Origin: Rhodocollybia butyracea
Lineage: Eukaryota > Basidiomycota > Agaricomycetes > Agaricales > Omphalotaceae
DNA: 64,000 nt
NCBI GenBank assembly: GCA_015501585.1
Contig: JADNRY010000168.1
Coordinates: 1-64,000 of the forward strand
Direction: 5' to 3'
This document shows, one piece after another, positions 1-12,352 of this stretch. The notes beneath the pieces were generated by a model, which was given only the letters and a program-made list of their open reading frames with translations, did not search any database and was not told the origin of the DNA. Within the stretch, counting starts at the first letter, position 1. Each line of letters begins with the position of its first letter. The translations under genes and the position numbers were made by a program.

Positions 1-1562
1 GAAACTCCGTACTTCATCCCCGGGAAAACTGACAGGATCAGAGGTAAAGTCACGGAAAGCGTGATACAAGTCGATATCGTTCCACATCACTAGAGAAAAG
101 TTAGTATGCGGTCGGATGATAGAAGCTTTGCGTATGAACTACTAGCCTTCTAAGAGGGATTTGCTTCGCGCATGCCAGCGACTTGCGCCATGGTATCATT
201 GACGGAGACATATCCCCACCTGAGCGTATAATTAGACACGATAGCAAGGATTATTGAGATTCCAAGATCTTACCTGCAGAGGTGGAATCCAAATGCCCAT
301 GAAGGAAGCCAGCTCGGGAGTCCAACCAGCGCACCATATTGCTCAATGACGGCCTGAGGGCTAGGACCCGAGAAGAAGTAAAAGTCGAGCACTCCTCCTA
401 TCATCCTATACTGGATCAGCGACTGAGTCGAGTCGGGAGGAGTTAAGAGCATGATATCGCCGCCGGATGAACTATGCACTCAAGTTAGAACTCGGAAACT
501 TCAAAGGAGACGAAAGAGCTCTCGTACCTGAATAAAAACACTCCGTGAGTTTGTGCTTCCTGTGTGCTTTCGTTGAACCTATGTTCGAGATAGACTGGAT
601 GAGTTCCGTAGCTAGAGTGATATGATTAGTAAGATAGTGTGAACAACTAGACGAACAACGTACATGTTCTGGTCGTGGGATCTCCGGCATCACGCGCCCA
701 CAGAGTTGGATAGAGCCACCATCTGAAACCACATTACGTCTGAAACCTGAGCTAGCGACTACTTCTCCGAGTCCATAGATGTTTGTGTCAAGAGGTAACG
801 AAGAAGTCAACTAGTAGAACGAAAGTTAGTTGGAAAAGATAGTCCGAGCACTTGAGATCTTGAGATCTCACTTGAAGGTATTGATCTTCGAAAACCAAAG
901 GAAATCCATCCAAGGCTGTACTGTCGTCGCCTGCAATAACCGGAGCTATGGGAGTCTTGGGAAGGGATGAGAGTCGAGTATCGAAAAGGGGAGCGGCGTT
1001 CGGATTAGAGCGCCGAGTGATCCAAAAGGCGAACGGCGATGATTCATGGTTGAATACAAGGTCAGATGACTGAGTGAATGAAGAAGGGGGAGGCGGACGG
1101 GAGATCACAGAATCTGGTATAGTAAACTGTTGATTCCCACTATCAGCTATGCGTACACGTAGCCTAAGAGACGTGCATTAGATGGAAGTACAAATGGTAG
1201 CAGTAAGAACGCACCGCGTTTCCGTCTCGTATGTAACTTGTAAAGTAAGATTGTTGAAATCGTTCCCGAATGCGTTGCAAGGGGCTCCAGCAAGAGAGAG
1301 CCGAGCGACTAGTCCAGTACTGCTCTCTTGGAGGGACTGCAGGGAGTACCCTGATATACGGTTGAGAAACAAGAGATTACATAGATCGCATCGAAAACCC
1401 ACCTGCACAGCTCGATACATTTTTGGAAAATGTCGTGCTTTGGCTTCGAACTAGTACGTACGATAAACAACATATATGAGCCGAGTATCGACGATTATGC
1501 CTACCTTCGAGTCCATGAAGCAGTACTGCTCCAACAAGGCAGAGCCAGCGGATTGAAAACAT
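1..1562 (-). pseudogene. GH31 alpha-glucosidase, 5' part, decayed, runs off left edge
   Basis: N-terminal third of a secreted family-31 glycoside hydrolase, paralogous to the gene at 12353-16661. Exon 1 (1562-1505) encodes a signal peptide beginning MFSIRWLCLVGAVLL. It splices to 1450-1403 and then to an exon from 1350, with the same intron positions and phases as the paralogue. Conserved stretches visible are [37 protein letters not shown] and, at the window edge, [11 protein letters not shown]. Against the paralogue, single bases are missing near 697 and near 680, and two bases near 140. A splice donor near 137 reads GC instead of GT, with an in-frame TAG just before it. These lesions make it a probable pseudogene. 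The catalytic half lies outside the window, so whether it is also lost cannot be seen. Confidence 0.85.
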
Positions 1563-4078
1563 GGTCACAAGGAATTCAAGCAGGTGAACAAAGGCCTTTT
1601 GTACTGAAAGTGGAGTATTGGCCGGCAAAAAATGGCTGGCATGTGCTGAATGGAGTCGAGAGTGTTATTATAATCAGGTCCAGGGTTGAATGGAATTGTT
1701 GAAAACGTTCTCGCGTTGTCCTGTGAGCTATATACATGCAGAACTGTGCATTTGAGCATTGCAACTTGGACAAGCAGCTCACCTCATTCCTCAGCTTGTT
1801 AATCGTTTCTCCAATGTTTCTTCAATGTTTCTCTAACCCTCGAACCGATTTATCGACACCGAAAGAGATCTCGTCATGCGAATAACTTTGGGTCAAATGA
1901 CACCATTACGTCTGGCCATCGATACCCGAATCCTTACATAGAACCTGACTGAGTTTTGAATGTAAGATTCGAAGAAACTTCCACTACAATCAGATGACTG
2001 TAGAAAACGAAGAGAACAAACGCATGATGCATGACATGTGATTGTCGGAAACAATTGCCGTGTATATCCAGCCAAAGCAGATTCTACCAGACGCTTTCGA
2101 GCCAAGTATGTTGCAAGTTCCAAATCCAAAGTAATTCCAAGCCCAAGTCATCGTCTGAGCTTTAAAATTGATGGAAATACTCGAAACCATCAAGTCCTGT
2201 GCTCCGAATCAAATTCCAAGGTATCCCCCCCACAAACGGTCAACTGATTCTTTGACAGCTCGCTCGCTGAACCAGTCCATCTCGTCGGGCAAGCTGGGGC
2301 TGGGCTTGCAGCTTACTGCCAGACGGACGGATTTCTGCTGACCTAGGCGGGCCAGGAATGCTACTAATAGTGTTAAACCCGGAACAGTTTTGGTTTATCT
2401 AAATCGCCTTTGTTGTAATTGCAGGAGCTGCAGCTGCAGCCTTCCACTCTAAATGCCCACGACGCCTTCAAGCTGATCCCTTTAAGCTGCTCCTGTAACA
2501 GTTATCTTCTCTCCATGCTCAGTGACAGTATCACGAAAGCCGAGAAATTCTACCAGCGGCAGTTTTCTTTCACAGTCTGTACCCTTCTTTCTTGGTACTA
2601 GCCAGAGATGGCTATGTCAGATCTTACTCACGTAAACTGTAGCATCCTCCTATCGATAGTCCTTATGGCTTGCTAGTTCAAACCGTGAGATGTCTCACCG
2701 CCGAAGTCAGTATCTTCGTAATAATGAAAGTCAAAACTGACAGCAAAAATCGAGTTTAGTGATAGATTTTGGTTCATTTGTAAAGATCCTATCTTCATTG
2801 TGTTTGTTAGGTTGGACACTTCAGATTTTAGCTTTCTGTTGTATGGGCCGTTTCTTATGGGTAGTATGTTGAGTATGTATACCCCGGTTGTACCGCCTTC
2901 ATACTATACAAGTTGGATTCTTATCTCACTCTTCCGCTTTCCATTCAATGTGTAGTTGAAGACTCTCGAGTTCAGTTTGAGTTATCGCAGTCAGGATGTA
3001 TCATTCAGCGTGTCTTGCAGCCAAGTACTCGGTCTATTGACTCCAGTTCAACAGTACATACAGTAAAGTTGGAAACCAGTTGTTTTCAAGGCTCATGCAA
3101 AGTATTTCGTCGTTGCATGTGGGACTTCTCCAGTATTGAATTTGTATCGATGAGGGTATAGCCGCTTTGAGAATCAGCATATTATACTAATTCGCGTATT
3201 ATATACGATTCTCATAGCCAATTCCTTTGAAGCCCTCACATCCTCCTCAGCGCCTTTTATAGACATTCCGGATGGGCCATCTGCGTGTAGAAATTTGGTG
3301 CGATGATCTCCTGGTATTGAGCTCGGTCAGAGGAGAGGGGATCCCAATATACGAATGTTGAAGAGTTCTCATCATGAATGAGGTCGATAATTTTGTGAGA
3401 CGCCTCATGTGAGGAGAGTTGGAAAAACCCTAAGGAACGACACAATACATGTGGTCTGTCAGCGGTCAAAGATATATGTACATACGTATCACAGCACTGG
3501 GCAGGTAGCGCGGCATATACGTTCCTTCCACCGAACCGAAAATATAAACAACCTCAATTCGCCCCAATTCGCCCACCCTGAGTCAACGGATACAACAGTA
3601 AGCCTCCAGAGTATTCCCTACCTCAGGGGGTTGCACCTGACTGCGCGGTCCTTCACAGATAAGTATTGTCAAAGATCGTGTAAAGTTGTGCAAGAGATTT
3701 TCGGGATTTTCATACACAACATAACGGAGAATATTTTTTGTTAGTTCCTTCTTTTTTCTGCGGAAGCTGGTGTTCCTCGTATTGGATGGCAAATGGTACC
3801 TGCATTATTTTACCCATTCAGATATCGTAGATAGTCGCACCCTTGAAGACCACCTGTTACATCTGTCATACATATCTGTTCACATCAAGAAGTGTAGCTA
3901 CTCACTAACCCCGTATCATCCCTTCTCATCGCAAAAATTATCATTTGTCCGTTTCCGTAGGGGATATTTGAACACATTTTGCCAGGGGCCAAGGGAACCC
4001 TCGTCCTATTCTAACCATTATCACTTTTCCGTTTCGCAGGGAACATTTAAACACAGTTCACCAGGGGCTAGGGCCACT
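1563..4078. other. Non-coding interval, no gene seen
   Basis: Both strands carry only short open frames without recognisable domains, splice structure or signal peptides. It separates the decayed GH31 from the secreted-protein gene at 4209. The one structured part is a diverged direct repeat of about 55 bp at 3938-3992 and 4019-4070. Confidence 0.5.
3938..4070. repeat. Two diverged direct repeats of about 55 bp upstream of a secreted-protein gene
   Basis: Copy one (about 3938-3992) and copy two (about 4019-4070) share the ordered words TTATCA, TCCGTTTC, ATTT-AACACA and CCAGGGGC. They lie 140-270 bp before the start codon of the gene at 4209, in its likely promoter. Confidence 0.6.
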
Positions 4079-4096
4079 GGTCACCTGTAGGTGACC
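4079..4096. promoter_or_regulatory. Perfect 8-bp inverted repeat upstream of 4209 gene
   Basis: The sequence reads GGTCACCT-GT-AGGTGACC, a perfect dyad with a 2-nt centre, 112 nt before the ATG at 4209. An ATAAAAGG box follows at 4169-4176. The symmetry suits a dimeric DNA-binding protein, but no regulator is identified and the role is inferred. Confidence 0.4.
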
Positions 4097-4208
4097 TGGG
4101 TTTATTCATAACAGGTTTTGCTACCTTTCTGCGTATCGAAGCATAAATAATTTGGGGTGACCGATAGCATAAAAGGTTCTATTCCCCTCTCCTTGTGTTA
4201 GCAGCCTG

Positions 4209-5165
4209 ATGCCTTCTGTCTTGACTCTCACCGCTCTTAGTATCCTGTTGACTCTCTGTACTCTGTCTGCACAGGCCACGAACACGCAGGGGCTGACTAC
4301 TAGACAGACAAAGACACCTAATCCTTTTGCGATAACAAATTTCGGCCTCGGTGCCAAAGCCCTTGTTATAGCCACATCCCATGCTTCCTTCGTTCAAAGG
4401 GTCAACACCACTGTGTTTGGCGCCGATCCCATCGCCACATGCATACTTCAGGGAAACGGCGAGGGCGTAGACATGGTCGTCCTCAATTCCAGTCCTCCCA
4501 CGACTCAATGTGTACTTGTGGGGACCAGTTTATCTGCTACTATACGCTTCCTCTTCCAGTTTTCTTCCGCTGGTGCTGGAGGACCTTTCGTAAACACACC
4601 CATTGTGCAAGCCCTCGTTACCGCCGTCGGCACTACTACAATGGTCTCCGCCCAGACCGAAGATTCTACCGATAATGATCTTAATGACTCTGTGGTTAGT
4701 GCCCTCGTACAGGGTTCGCCTTCCGGTCTAGCAGTGCCCCAGGTTGTCAATTCAGCATCACTTGAAAGCACCCTTGTCGAATCCGACTTGTTCTTCCGAC
4801 CCACAGACAACATCACCGTGTCTGTCCGTGCCTTCTCCGGCGAGTCGACGCTGTCAGAATTTTCTGCTTCGACTCAGGACTGGGGAAAAGTCACTGGGGA
4901 GATCATAGACATCAATCAAGAGCCGATCTTCCCGAATTTGCTCGTCATGAGGTTCTTATTCAGTGAAAGCACTAGTGAGCAGCCTGAAATGCAGAATGCC
5001 ACTCTCCTGCTGAACGGCATTGTCACATTTGTGAGTGATACGTTTGATGAAAGAATTTTGTAAACAATGGGACTCATTGACCTTCAGAGGGGTGCTCGTC
5101 CGACTGGGATCCCGACGTCTGGAGTCGGTTGGATTTCTGATTTGATTCTGGGTGACTTGGAATGA
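4209..5165 (+). CDS. Secreted hypothetical protein, two exons, 299 aa
   Basis: Exon 1 spans 4209-5030. A GTGAGT donor at 5031 and a CTTCAG acceptor ending 5087 define a 57-nt phase-0 intron, and exon 2 runs 5088-5165. Reading on without splicing gives a stop 11 codons later, so the spliced form, ending in GWISDLILGDLE, is preferred. The N-terminus MPSVLTLTALSILLTLC is a clear signal peptide with likely cleavage after the AQA segment. The mature part is Ser/Thr-rich with several N-glycosylation sequons (NTT, NSS, NIT, NAT) and only two cysteines near residues 78 and 101. I do not recognise the family. Predicted extracellular. An ATAAAAGG box lies 33 nt upstream of the start codon. Confidence 0.8.
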
Positions 5166-8100
5166 TCCAATAATGCCGCAATTATAGCCCAGGATTTGTG
5201 CTTACGAAGTCTTTAGTTTGGATATAAGTAACAGTGGATTGATATATGCATATAAAGACAATTATACGCGCATCCTGGGTAACGTTAACATGAAAGTTGT
5301 TCTAATCGCGAGACACGCTTATCTTAAGTTATCGCCCCGTCGTACCGCCTTCGGAAGACTTATACTCCATCGGATTTAGTTAAGTATGTCTCATCACCTC
5401 TCACTGTTAACGCAGTTGCTCTCAGATTCGTAAGTTATGTGCATTGTGCAGCTCTCCTCTACAGAAAACAAAGGTCATACCACGGAGGGATCGCATGAAA
5501 AGAACCATTAAGCGGAGGAGGCCCAGCTCATCCCACACCGGAAAGAGATAGCGGATTTCCGTACTAAAATTTCCGATAAGATAAGATAAACCTTTTATAG
5601 TTTATCATAAAATTTCAGTAACCATGCGGACTGAAAACCACTGATTAACTTTATTAGGATAATCAGCTTTATTCCAGTACAAAAAAAGATCTTTCCTTAT
5701 GATACAGTTTACGGGCGCTTCTTCTAAGCGCTCAAATTTGTTGTGTTTCTTTTGGACCATGATGTCTAGACTCTACTAGGAACGTTCTACGTTCGTCCTT
5801 CGGAGCGGACACGAGTTAACCGTGCAGTAAGTCTCAATGCGCACTGCTGTTTGCTGTTGTTGATCACAAGTACCAGAGAAATGTCCGAGTCTGGAATCTT
5901 TTTGGATCGTTTTCTCTTCGTCCAAATCTAGGCTAGGTTTCCTTCATTGTCAAGTAAATACACATACAACGCGGTGAACTCAAAGAAGCAGATTAAACAA
6001 CGAACGGTGTTCTATTAAATAGTTCCTGTACGTGACCGTTCTTATCGTCGATATTTCAAGATTCGGAGTTCATAAACGTTAAGGTTTCGCCACTTTTCCA
6101 CAGTCATTGTTGCCCTTCGTACATACGTTGTGGCACCAAAGTTTTTCACGATCGCCGTACATGAAGAGAATGACTCGCATGCAATCTTCTAGTCACAAAT
6201 CGGCTTAGGTTGATGCTATTGTTTTTGCCACAAGTTAAAACATTTTCGAGATGACAGCTGGAAGATAGGCATGCATGTATATTTTGCTCGATCCATACTC
6301 TGACGAGCCTAGTGCACAGCCAAACAGGTAAGTAGGTCTTCACTGCTTAAACTATAACGAAATTTAGATAAACTTAAACTACTTACATGTAGACTAAAGG
6401 TCTGATCACGACGAGAAACGTGTTGCGATTTAGTGCCATCGGGATAAAACTATTGAGAAACCCCAACTCACACGGAAACCCATCAGAGAAACCCTTTGAC
6501 TATGCAGGAGCCCATGATCGTTGCGGCCAGACCCCGGATTAGTAATACCGGGCACCGAATTAGTGCCATCAATTTTGCGAAGTCGTTGCGAAGAGTAAAA
6601 GGAGATGAAAGTGAGCGGCGCCGCTGACGACGAATGAGGTAGAGCCTGGTAGAGCTGACCCTGTACCTGTCCGTTAGCCCGTAATCAAACATTCTTCGCG
6701 GCATAGAGAATCTGCAAATCAATCAACCAATCGCCCTGGATCAAAAGTACAACTCGGATGCTCAAAACAAGTATGAACTGGGTAAAGGATTGTTGGGATA
6801 TTCATCTCATTCAGCTTTGCAGTCTTGTCAAATGGCATTTCATCTTGAATAACTTGAAGAGTGCAGAGAGGTTTAATAGAATGCCTTCCTGCCAATGAAC
6901 ATTAATGCAACGCTTGTAGTACTAGTAGTACTACATGCCCATAACTCTTATATGGCATGATAGCCAATGAATAAGTACAAAGAAGTATACAGGCTCAAAA
7001 TGGTTACTATTCCGAGTCTGTATAGAGCTAATTGTCGAGAAGCGACGAGATATTTTCACAGATTTGCAGCGATTCATGGACTCCGAGTCGCCTGGGTCCT
7101 GAACTGCGCAAGAACTGCGTTCCCCGAGATTTTTCGACTCGTAAGATCGCAAGTGAAATGTTGCCATTGACTCAATGATTGTATAGCTGAAAACTTCAAG
7201 TTTCAATCTGTCAGCGGAGACTCACAGAATGACACAGTGCAGCTTCTCGGACACTGATTTTTTGAGTTCTATTTCGTGTACATAGTATAAGTATGTACTA
7301 CAAAGTTTTCTCTGAGCTCTCTGCTTTTGTCAAGAGCTACTATCTGTAAGGCCCCAAGTCTTCGTGTTGTCAGTAAGTCCCAATATATTCTAGACCTTCT
7401 AGGCCGCCGCGACTAACTCTCGCGTCGAAGGTTGTCGGACTAGCGCTAGACAAGCGCTAGAAGCGCACGGGCGGTCACCGGCCGGCTACCAGAAACCCCA
7501 TCAGTGACTTTTCGAGAGGGTTTCCGGAGCAACCCTGGGTTTCTGCAAAAATTGGGGTTTCTCAATAGTTTTATCCAGTGCCATCGATATCGAGTTTCAG
7601 TCTCAGCTTCAAGCTTCAAGTTCATCTGGTACTGGTTCTCATATTCCATTTTACTGATTAGGCTTTCATCGAGAGCAGTCATTGTGGCTGCTCCATGGTG
7701 CTTTCAAGGGCGAAAAAGTCGATGACGTTCAATTCGGATTGGTAGTGGGTAGGTAGGGTAAGTGGGAACAAATCACAGGGTGGAAAAACAAGCAAGTCCC
7801 CCATATTTCATCTCGTTGGCTACCAATGATCGCCATGATCACCACTGGAATGGTTACCGAAGCCCTTACTTTACTTCTACCAACTTTGTCAGGACGTACT
7901 AATCAACCGGTGTTTTAACAAGTGCCCTTGGTAAAGGTTTCGATAGATTACCGTTTACCTCAACAGGTTACTAGAACACTTTCTTACTGTGTTTTTAGTT
8001 TCGTTCAAAACATCGATTATGCACTCGTTGAAAATTTCAAGCTCAAGGAACCCCTCTTTAACGACATCATCCCTACTGGACTGTTCGACGTTTTTTCTTC

Positions 8101-9365
8101 CAGTATATCCTCGGAGTGCTAAGCTCGAAGTTGAGACTACTCTTATTTAGACGGAAGGTAAGCAGCTCGTCACCATATTGCATACAGGAGGCCGGTCATT
8201 CTTTTATTCTCCTACCTCCTCCGGCCTTCAAACCCTAAGTTTGGTTGAAAGAGCTCCCGCGAAAGGCTAGAAAAGTTCGTCCCTTTCTTTGAACTTGGGT
8301 TAAGCTCAGTCTCAGCATTCCATGTCTGTGCCATACAAGATCTATTCATCGAGTAAGCGCCCAATTGTGTTTTAGGGCGCCCGAATGTTACTTACCGCCA
8401 CATAGGTCTGATTTAACGTTTTTCACTGCAGTGAGTGGCGAGCACCATTTGTTTGACCTGACTAAAGGTACGAAGTTTCACCTCTTGCGTTCCTGGGACT
8501 CTGATGCTGCATGAGTTTGATCAATACCTCAAACCCCTCCAAGTACCCCCTAGCGATGTTTAGGTGGTTGGCGTTACTTTTCAACCGAATCGGTACCTAT
8601 GTATCTGTCTGGATACCTGTCTAGATATCTTTCCTTGATACTATGCATTGAGCGAAGTTGACGTGCAAACCGCCAGTCACAGTCAATACGTACGTCGACT
8701 TGTCGCTAAAATTGTCCCAACGTTGAATTCAGTACTTGTCTCGGTTTATCGGTTTGACGGAATCTGCGCTTTGAAAGGGAGTGCCCGCATTCAATATCAG
8801 GCCGCAAGGTATATACATAGTGGCGACTGGAGCGCCTTTTTATTCCTGGGAGCGCCATCTAAGCCGCTACTCGGGTGGATAACTGGCTGTCTGGGGCTGT
8901 CTGGGGATTTCAGAGATCGACATTGAGGTGGGCATATTCGTCATCCACATACTGTCGGTATTGCTAACGGTAGGTCCAATTCCTTGTGAAATAGATGGTG
9001 GTTTACTTGGGTATAACTGACATGGAGATGGAGAAGCCCGCGGATCTCAAGATCTGACCTACAAACTCGATCACACCGTTTTTTTGTGTGCCGACGCCGA
9101 CCCGAAGATTTCTCAAGTTCTTGCCCCTTAGCTTCAAGTTCACCATTATAATTTGGATAAACTTCAGACGATTTGAAAACCCACGCTGGTCGTGGCTAGT
9201 TTTACATACAGTGGCAAGGTTTAAGTATAAAGGTAATTGGTCCCTTCTAGCCTCCGCTAGGTGTGTTGTTGACCCGGAGGATCGGCATTGAATTTCATAC
9301 ATATTCAACGCTGCTTCAAGCTGCATCCAACCGGTCTTTCCTTCCTCTATCTCATTCATAGTTTA
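5166..9365. other. Repeat-rich non-coding interval
   Basis: No gene is supported here. The interval contains an inverted pair of related segments at about 6429-6503 and 7485-7590, several short palindromes, and many tiny open frames with no splice pattern. It looks like accumulated remnants of non-autonomous transposable elements between the secreted-protein gene and the Zn2Cys6 regulator. Confidence 0.5.
6429..7590. repeat. Inverted-repeat element, probable non-autonomous transposon remnant
   Basis: The segment from about 6437 (GATAAAACTATTGAGAAACC) recurs reverse-complemented at about 7550-7587. Both are flanked by related GAAACCC-rich sequence. The roughly 1-kb interior has no credible coding frame. 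This fits a MITE-like or deleted TIR element; the exact borders and target duplication were not found. Confidence 0.45.
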
Positions 9366-11506
9366 ATGTCTTTCCAAGCAAGCTCACGCTATAACCTATG
9401 CGATGACCCTGCCAGCAATAAATACTACTCCTCCCTTCCACGAGTTTCCACAAGTCACTCTCCTCGGCTCTCCGACCATAACCAAGTTCAAATCGTTTAC
9501 CTCGACGAGCTTTCGCCTTCCAGCTACGGATATCATCATGAACCATTCCAAACGGAGTCGTACCAGCCATACCCCGCTGATTATCGTTCGGTGGCATCAC
9601 CGCACCTCGTACCCAATTCATTACAGCCATGGAACTCGTACCCTCAGACCCATCGGGTCGACCACACAAACTCTACCAACTCCACCTATCTCCAAACCAT
9701 TCCCTCTGATTACGCGCGGCACCGGCCTCGCTTTTCTGCTGCAAAATCTGCTGAAGAACAAGGCCAGTCAGCACCTCCGGCCGCGAGTCCGCACATCTTT
9801 CCGAATTCCAGACATGCTTCATATATACATCTGGATCTTTGCAACACTAACAATGCTCGTGCTCGTGATGCGCCGCGTACTCTCGCTGGATCATTTGCCG
9901 GGTCATTAGATCCTTCCACGGGTGTCTATTACCGGACGCCCGAACATCCACGCCTTCGAACAGCACAAGCATGCGAAAAGTGTCGTACTAGAAAGGCAAA
10001 GGTATGTATCGTCATAAAACTTCCAGAAATGAAGTAGCTCATGCCTCTCATTAGTGTAGCGGGGACCATCCATCGTGCAAGCGATGCCTCAATCGAGGGT
10101 TGGTGTGTGAATACGCAAAAGAAGGGCGTGTTCGTGGGCCTAACAAGCCCAAGCCCAAGTTTTCCGACTCAGATGTCCCCGTGTCAATTCCTGAATCGTT
10201 TCCCCTTCCTCGGGCTCAGACTACCGCTCTTCCTTCGGGGGAGACTTCGAGGACCGATTCTGTCCATGTATCCCGCAGATTCGTCTCCCCGTCCATTTTA
10301 CCCCCTTCGATGTCGCTTTCTGTGTCACCTACGGTACCTACCCCACATCGCATGCTTACGACCCTATGATCTCACCTATATCAGTATCTTCCGACAGCTC
10401 TTCTTCTTCAGTACCATCGTCCAACTCCTCTGCAATGGGCAGCTCTTATGTCAAAACCGACTCTGCCTCGATCTCGACCACGTCTTTCAGCGATAACCGG
10501 TCGAATAGACCTAGGCCACCCAACTTGTACCTCTCTAATCTATCCAACGTCTCCAGAATGCCTCATTATTCCGAGTGCAACCCGACGAGGGAGGCCTATA
10601 GTAATGATACAGTCTCCCAGTCCCAACCCAACCATCTCCGAGCCCGCATATATTCTCCCTACGCCTTGCGATTCGGGGCTAACGGCATCGTATTCAGACA
10701 TTGAGAACATCGAGTCTACTACAAGAACAAGCACAGGAGTGCAAAATGTTGACTCCCATACCGACTTTTTCGGAATGTCACTGGTAGACCGTCGTCCGAG
10801 TGTATCTCATTCGCATGGAGTGTCACGGACCACGGAGGTTCCCCCAACAGCGCGAATACACCCAGGAGTCTGACTAGTGACGTTTTTGAATCAGCTCAAG
10901 AGGTGGAAGCTTGGTTTCACCGACTTCACCGACGTATGGAACTAGTCAATCCTCGAGTTCAGACGTGAATATGTTAGGGGATAGTATATTAGGGGAGCGC
11001 GGAGTTTCGGCTGGTCCTGAAGAACGCCGTCGCGTCGAGAGTATAGAAATGAACACATACTGCTTTCAGCTCGGGGAACTGAGCTCTCCCCATAGTCTAA
11101 GTATGCAGCGCCCTCGGTCTTTGCCTTCTGCTAGCACCTACAAGCACACTTATCACGATTCTCATTCCTATATGTTTGAGGATTTGGAATTGGTGTATCA
11201 AGGTACCTGTTGATATTTGCCAGTTCAATCTTGTCGTTACTCTGATTTTGTTTCTATTTTTGCCAAACTCTTGGACCATATCTCCCATACCCTGGTATAC
11301 GTTCCACATATATCCGAGAAGTCGAGTACCTGTAGCTATAGTACTTCCAAAACAACGTTGTTCATGGATGGGTCAGGACTCATGAGATGCAGATTTTCGA
11401 GCACAAGAACCTCCGCGGAGACCGCTATTATTTAAATAACTTGTCCAGAGCACCAGAATTACTCGATATCTATCTGTACGTTGACTCGTTGCATCAGAGC
11501 CCTTAG
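9366..11506 (+). pseudogene. Zn2Cys6 transcription factor, probably inactivated by frame shifts
   Basis: Exon 1 (9366-10001) ends in CEKCRTRKAK and a 53-nt phase-0 intron joins it to exon 2 at 10055. Together they give a canonical fungal binuclear cluster with cysteines at about residues 203, 206, 213, 220, 223 and 230 (spacing 2-6-6-2-6). After the zinc cluster, plausible Ser/Pro-rich sequence continues only by changing frame near 10265-10300, 10600-10630, 10850 and 10945. A final stretch (YSDFVSIFAKLLDHI, then YLNNLSRAPELLDIYL) ends at 11504-11506. No GT-AG introns were found at those points. Several independent frame changes suggest a decaying gene, although unrecognised introns cannot be excluded. 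An intact version would be a nuclear DNA-binding regulator. Confidence 0.65.
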
Positions 11507-12352
11507 CAACAAGCTCCAGTTTTGTGCGAAATCTTCCTTTAACAGAACTGGGACTGTGCTCTGTTGTAGGTTAGCGCTCTCAATGTACTAGCTCAAGATG
11601 ATCAAAGAAAGTCATGCGCTCGACGAGATTGATGGTTAAGGAATGTACTGCAGAACAAGGGTAAACTTTGCGACTCGAATGTAGAAGGACCTTCAGGCAG
11701 ATATGTTGCATCCCTTACAGTTCTACTTCAGAAGCACCGTACTTTGGTTATCAACTGGGATTCGGCGCCGTTTGCCAGCAATGCAACCTATCCGCGTCGT
11801 CCGATGGTCTTGCTGGTAGTATGCAAAGGGCGGGAGGTCTTTGAACTTGAGCATTTGAGCTCTAACCGTTGTTCTGCCTGCTAGATAGTGACTGACTGTC
11901 TAATGTAATCTGATATTTTAGCAGGTGTATCGTACGTGTTGCTTTGACCATCCGTAAAAGGTAAACCTCACGTGAGTCTGAATCGGCGGAATTTCCTTTG
12001 TTCCAACAAGGAACTTCCATTTCTTCGAAACTGTTCCACTCTCAAGGTAAGTAACCCTTTCATAATGATCCATGGTCAACAACATTTTATGGTGGACTTT
12101 AGGTGAGCTGAGATATGTACAGAATGATTTGCGTTTGCGATCCGAGTACAAAACTTTCAGTACAGATTACAGCTCACCAAGAAACTGGTTCACTTGCCTT
12201 TCCGACTTTTTTCTGTAAAGAACGTTCGAAAAAGCTTGCGATGCCGTTGGTGTTACGCGATTACTCTACCGAACACGCTTAATCCCAGCTGACCAGCGAT
12301 TCATTGACGTTTTGCTTGACATATATAATTCATTGGAGTCTTTCATACCACC
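11507..12352. promoter_or_regulatory. Intergenic region and likely GH31 promoter
   Basis: No gene is seen. An ATATATAATT stretch at 12321-12330 lies 22-31 nt before the GH31 start codon at 12353, in a TATA-like position. A CACGTG E-box occurs at about 11970. Confidence 0.4.

Noticed and set aside
1430..1702. Plus-strand frame across the GH31 5' end
   Set aside because: Antisense shadow of the GH31 signal-peptide and first exons, which match the paralogue in splice positions.
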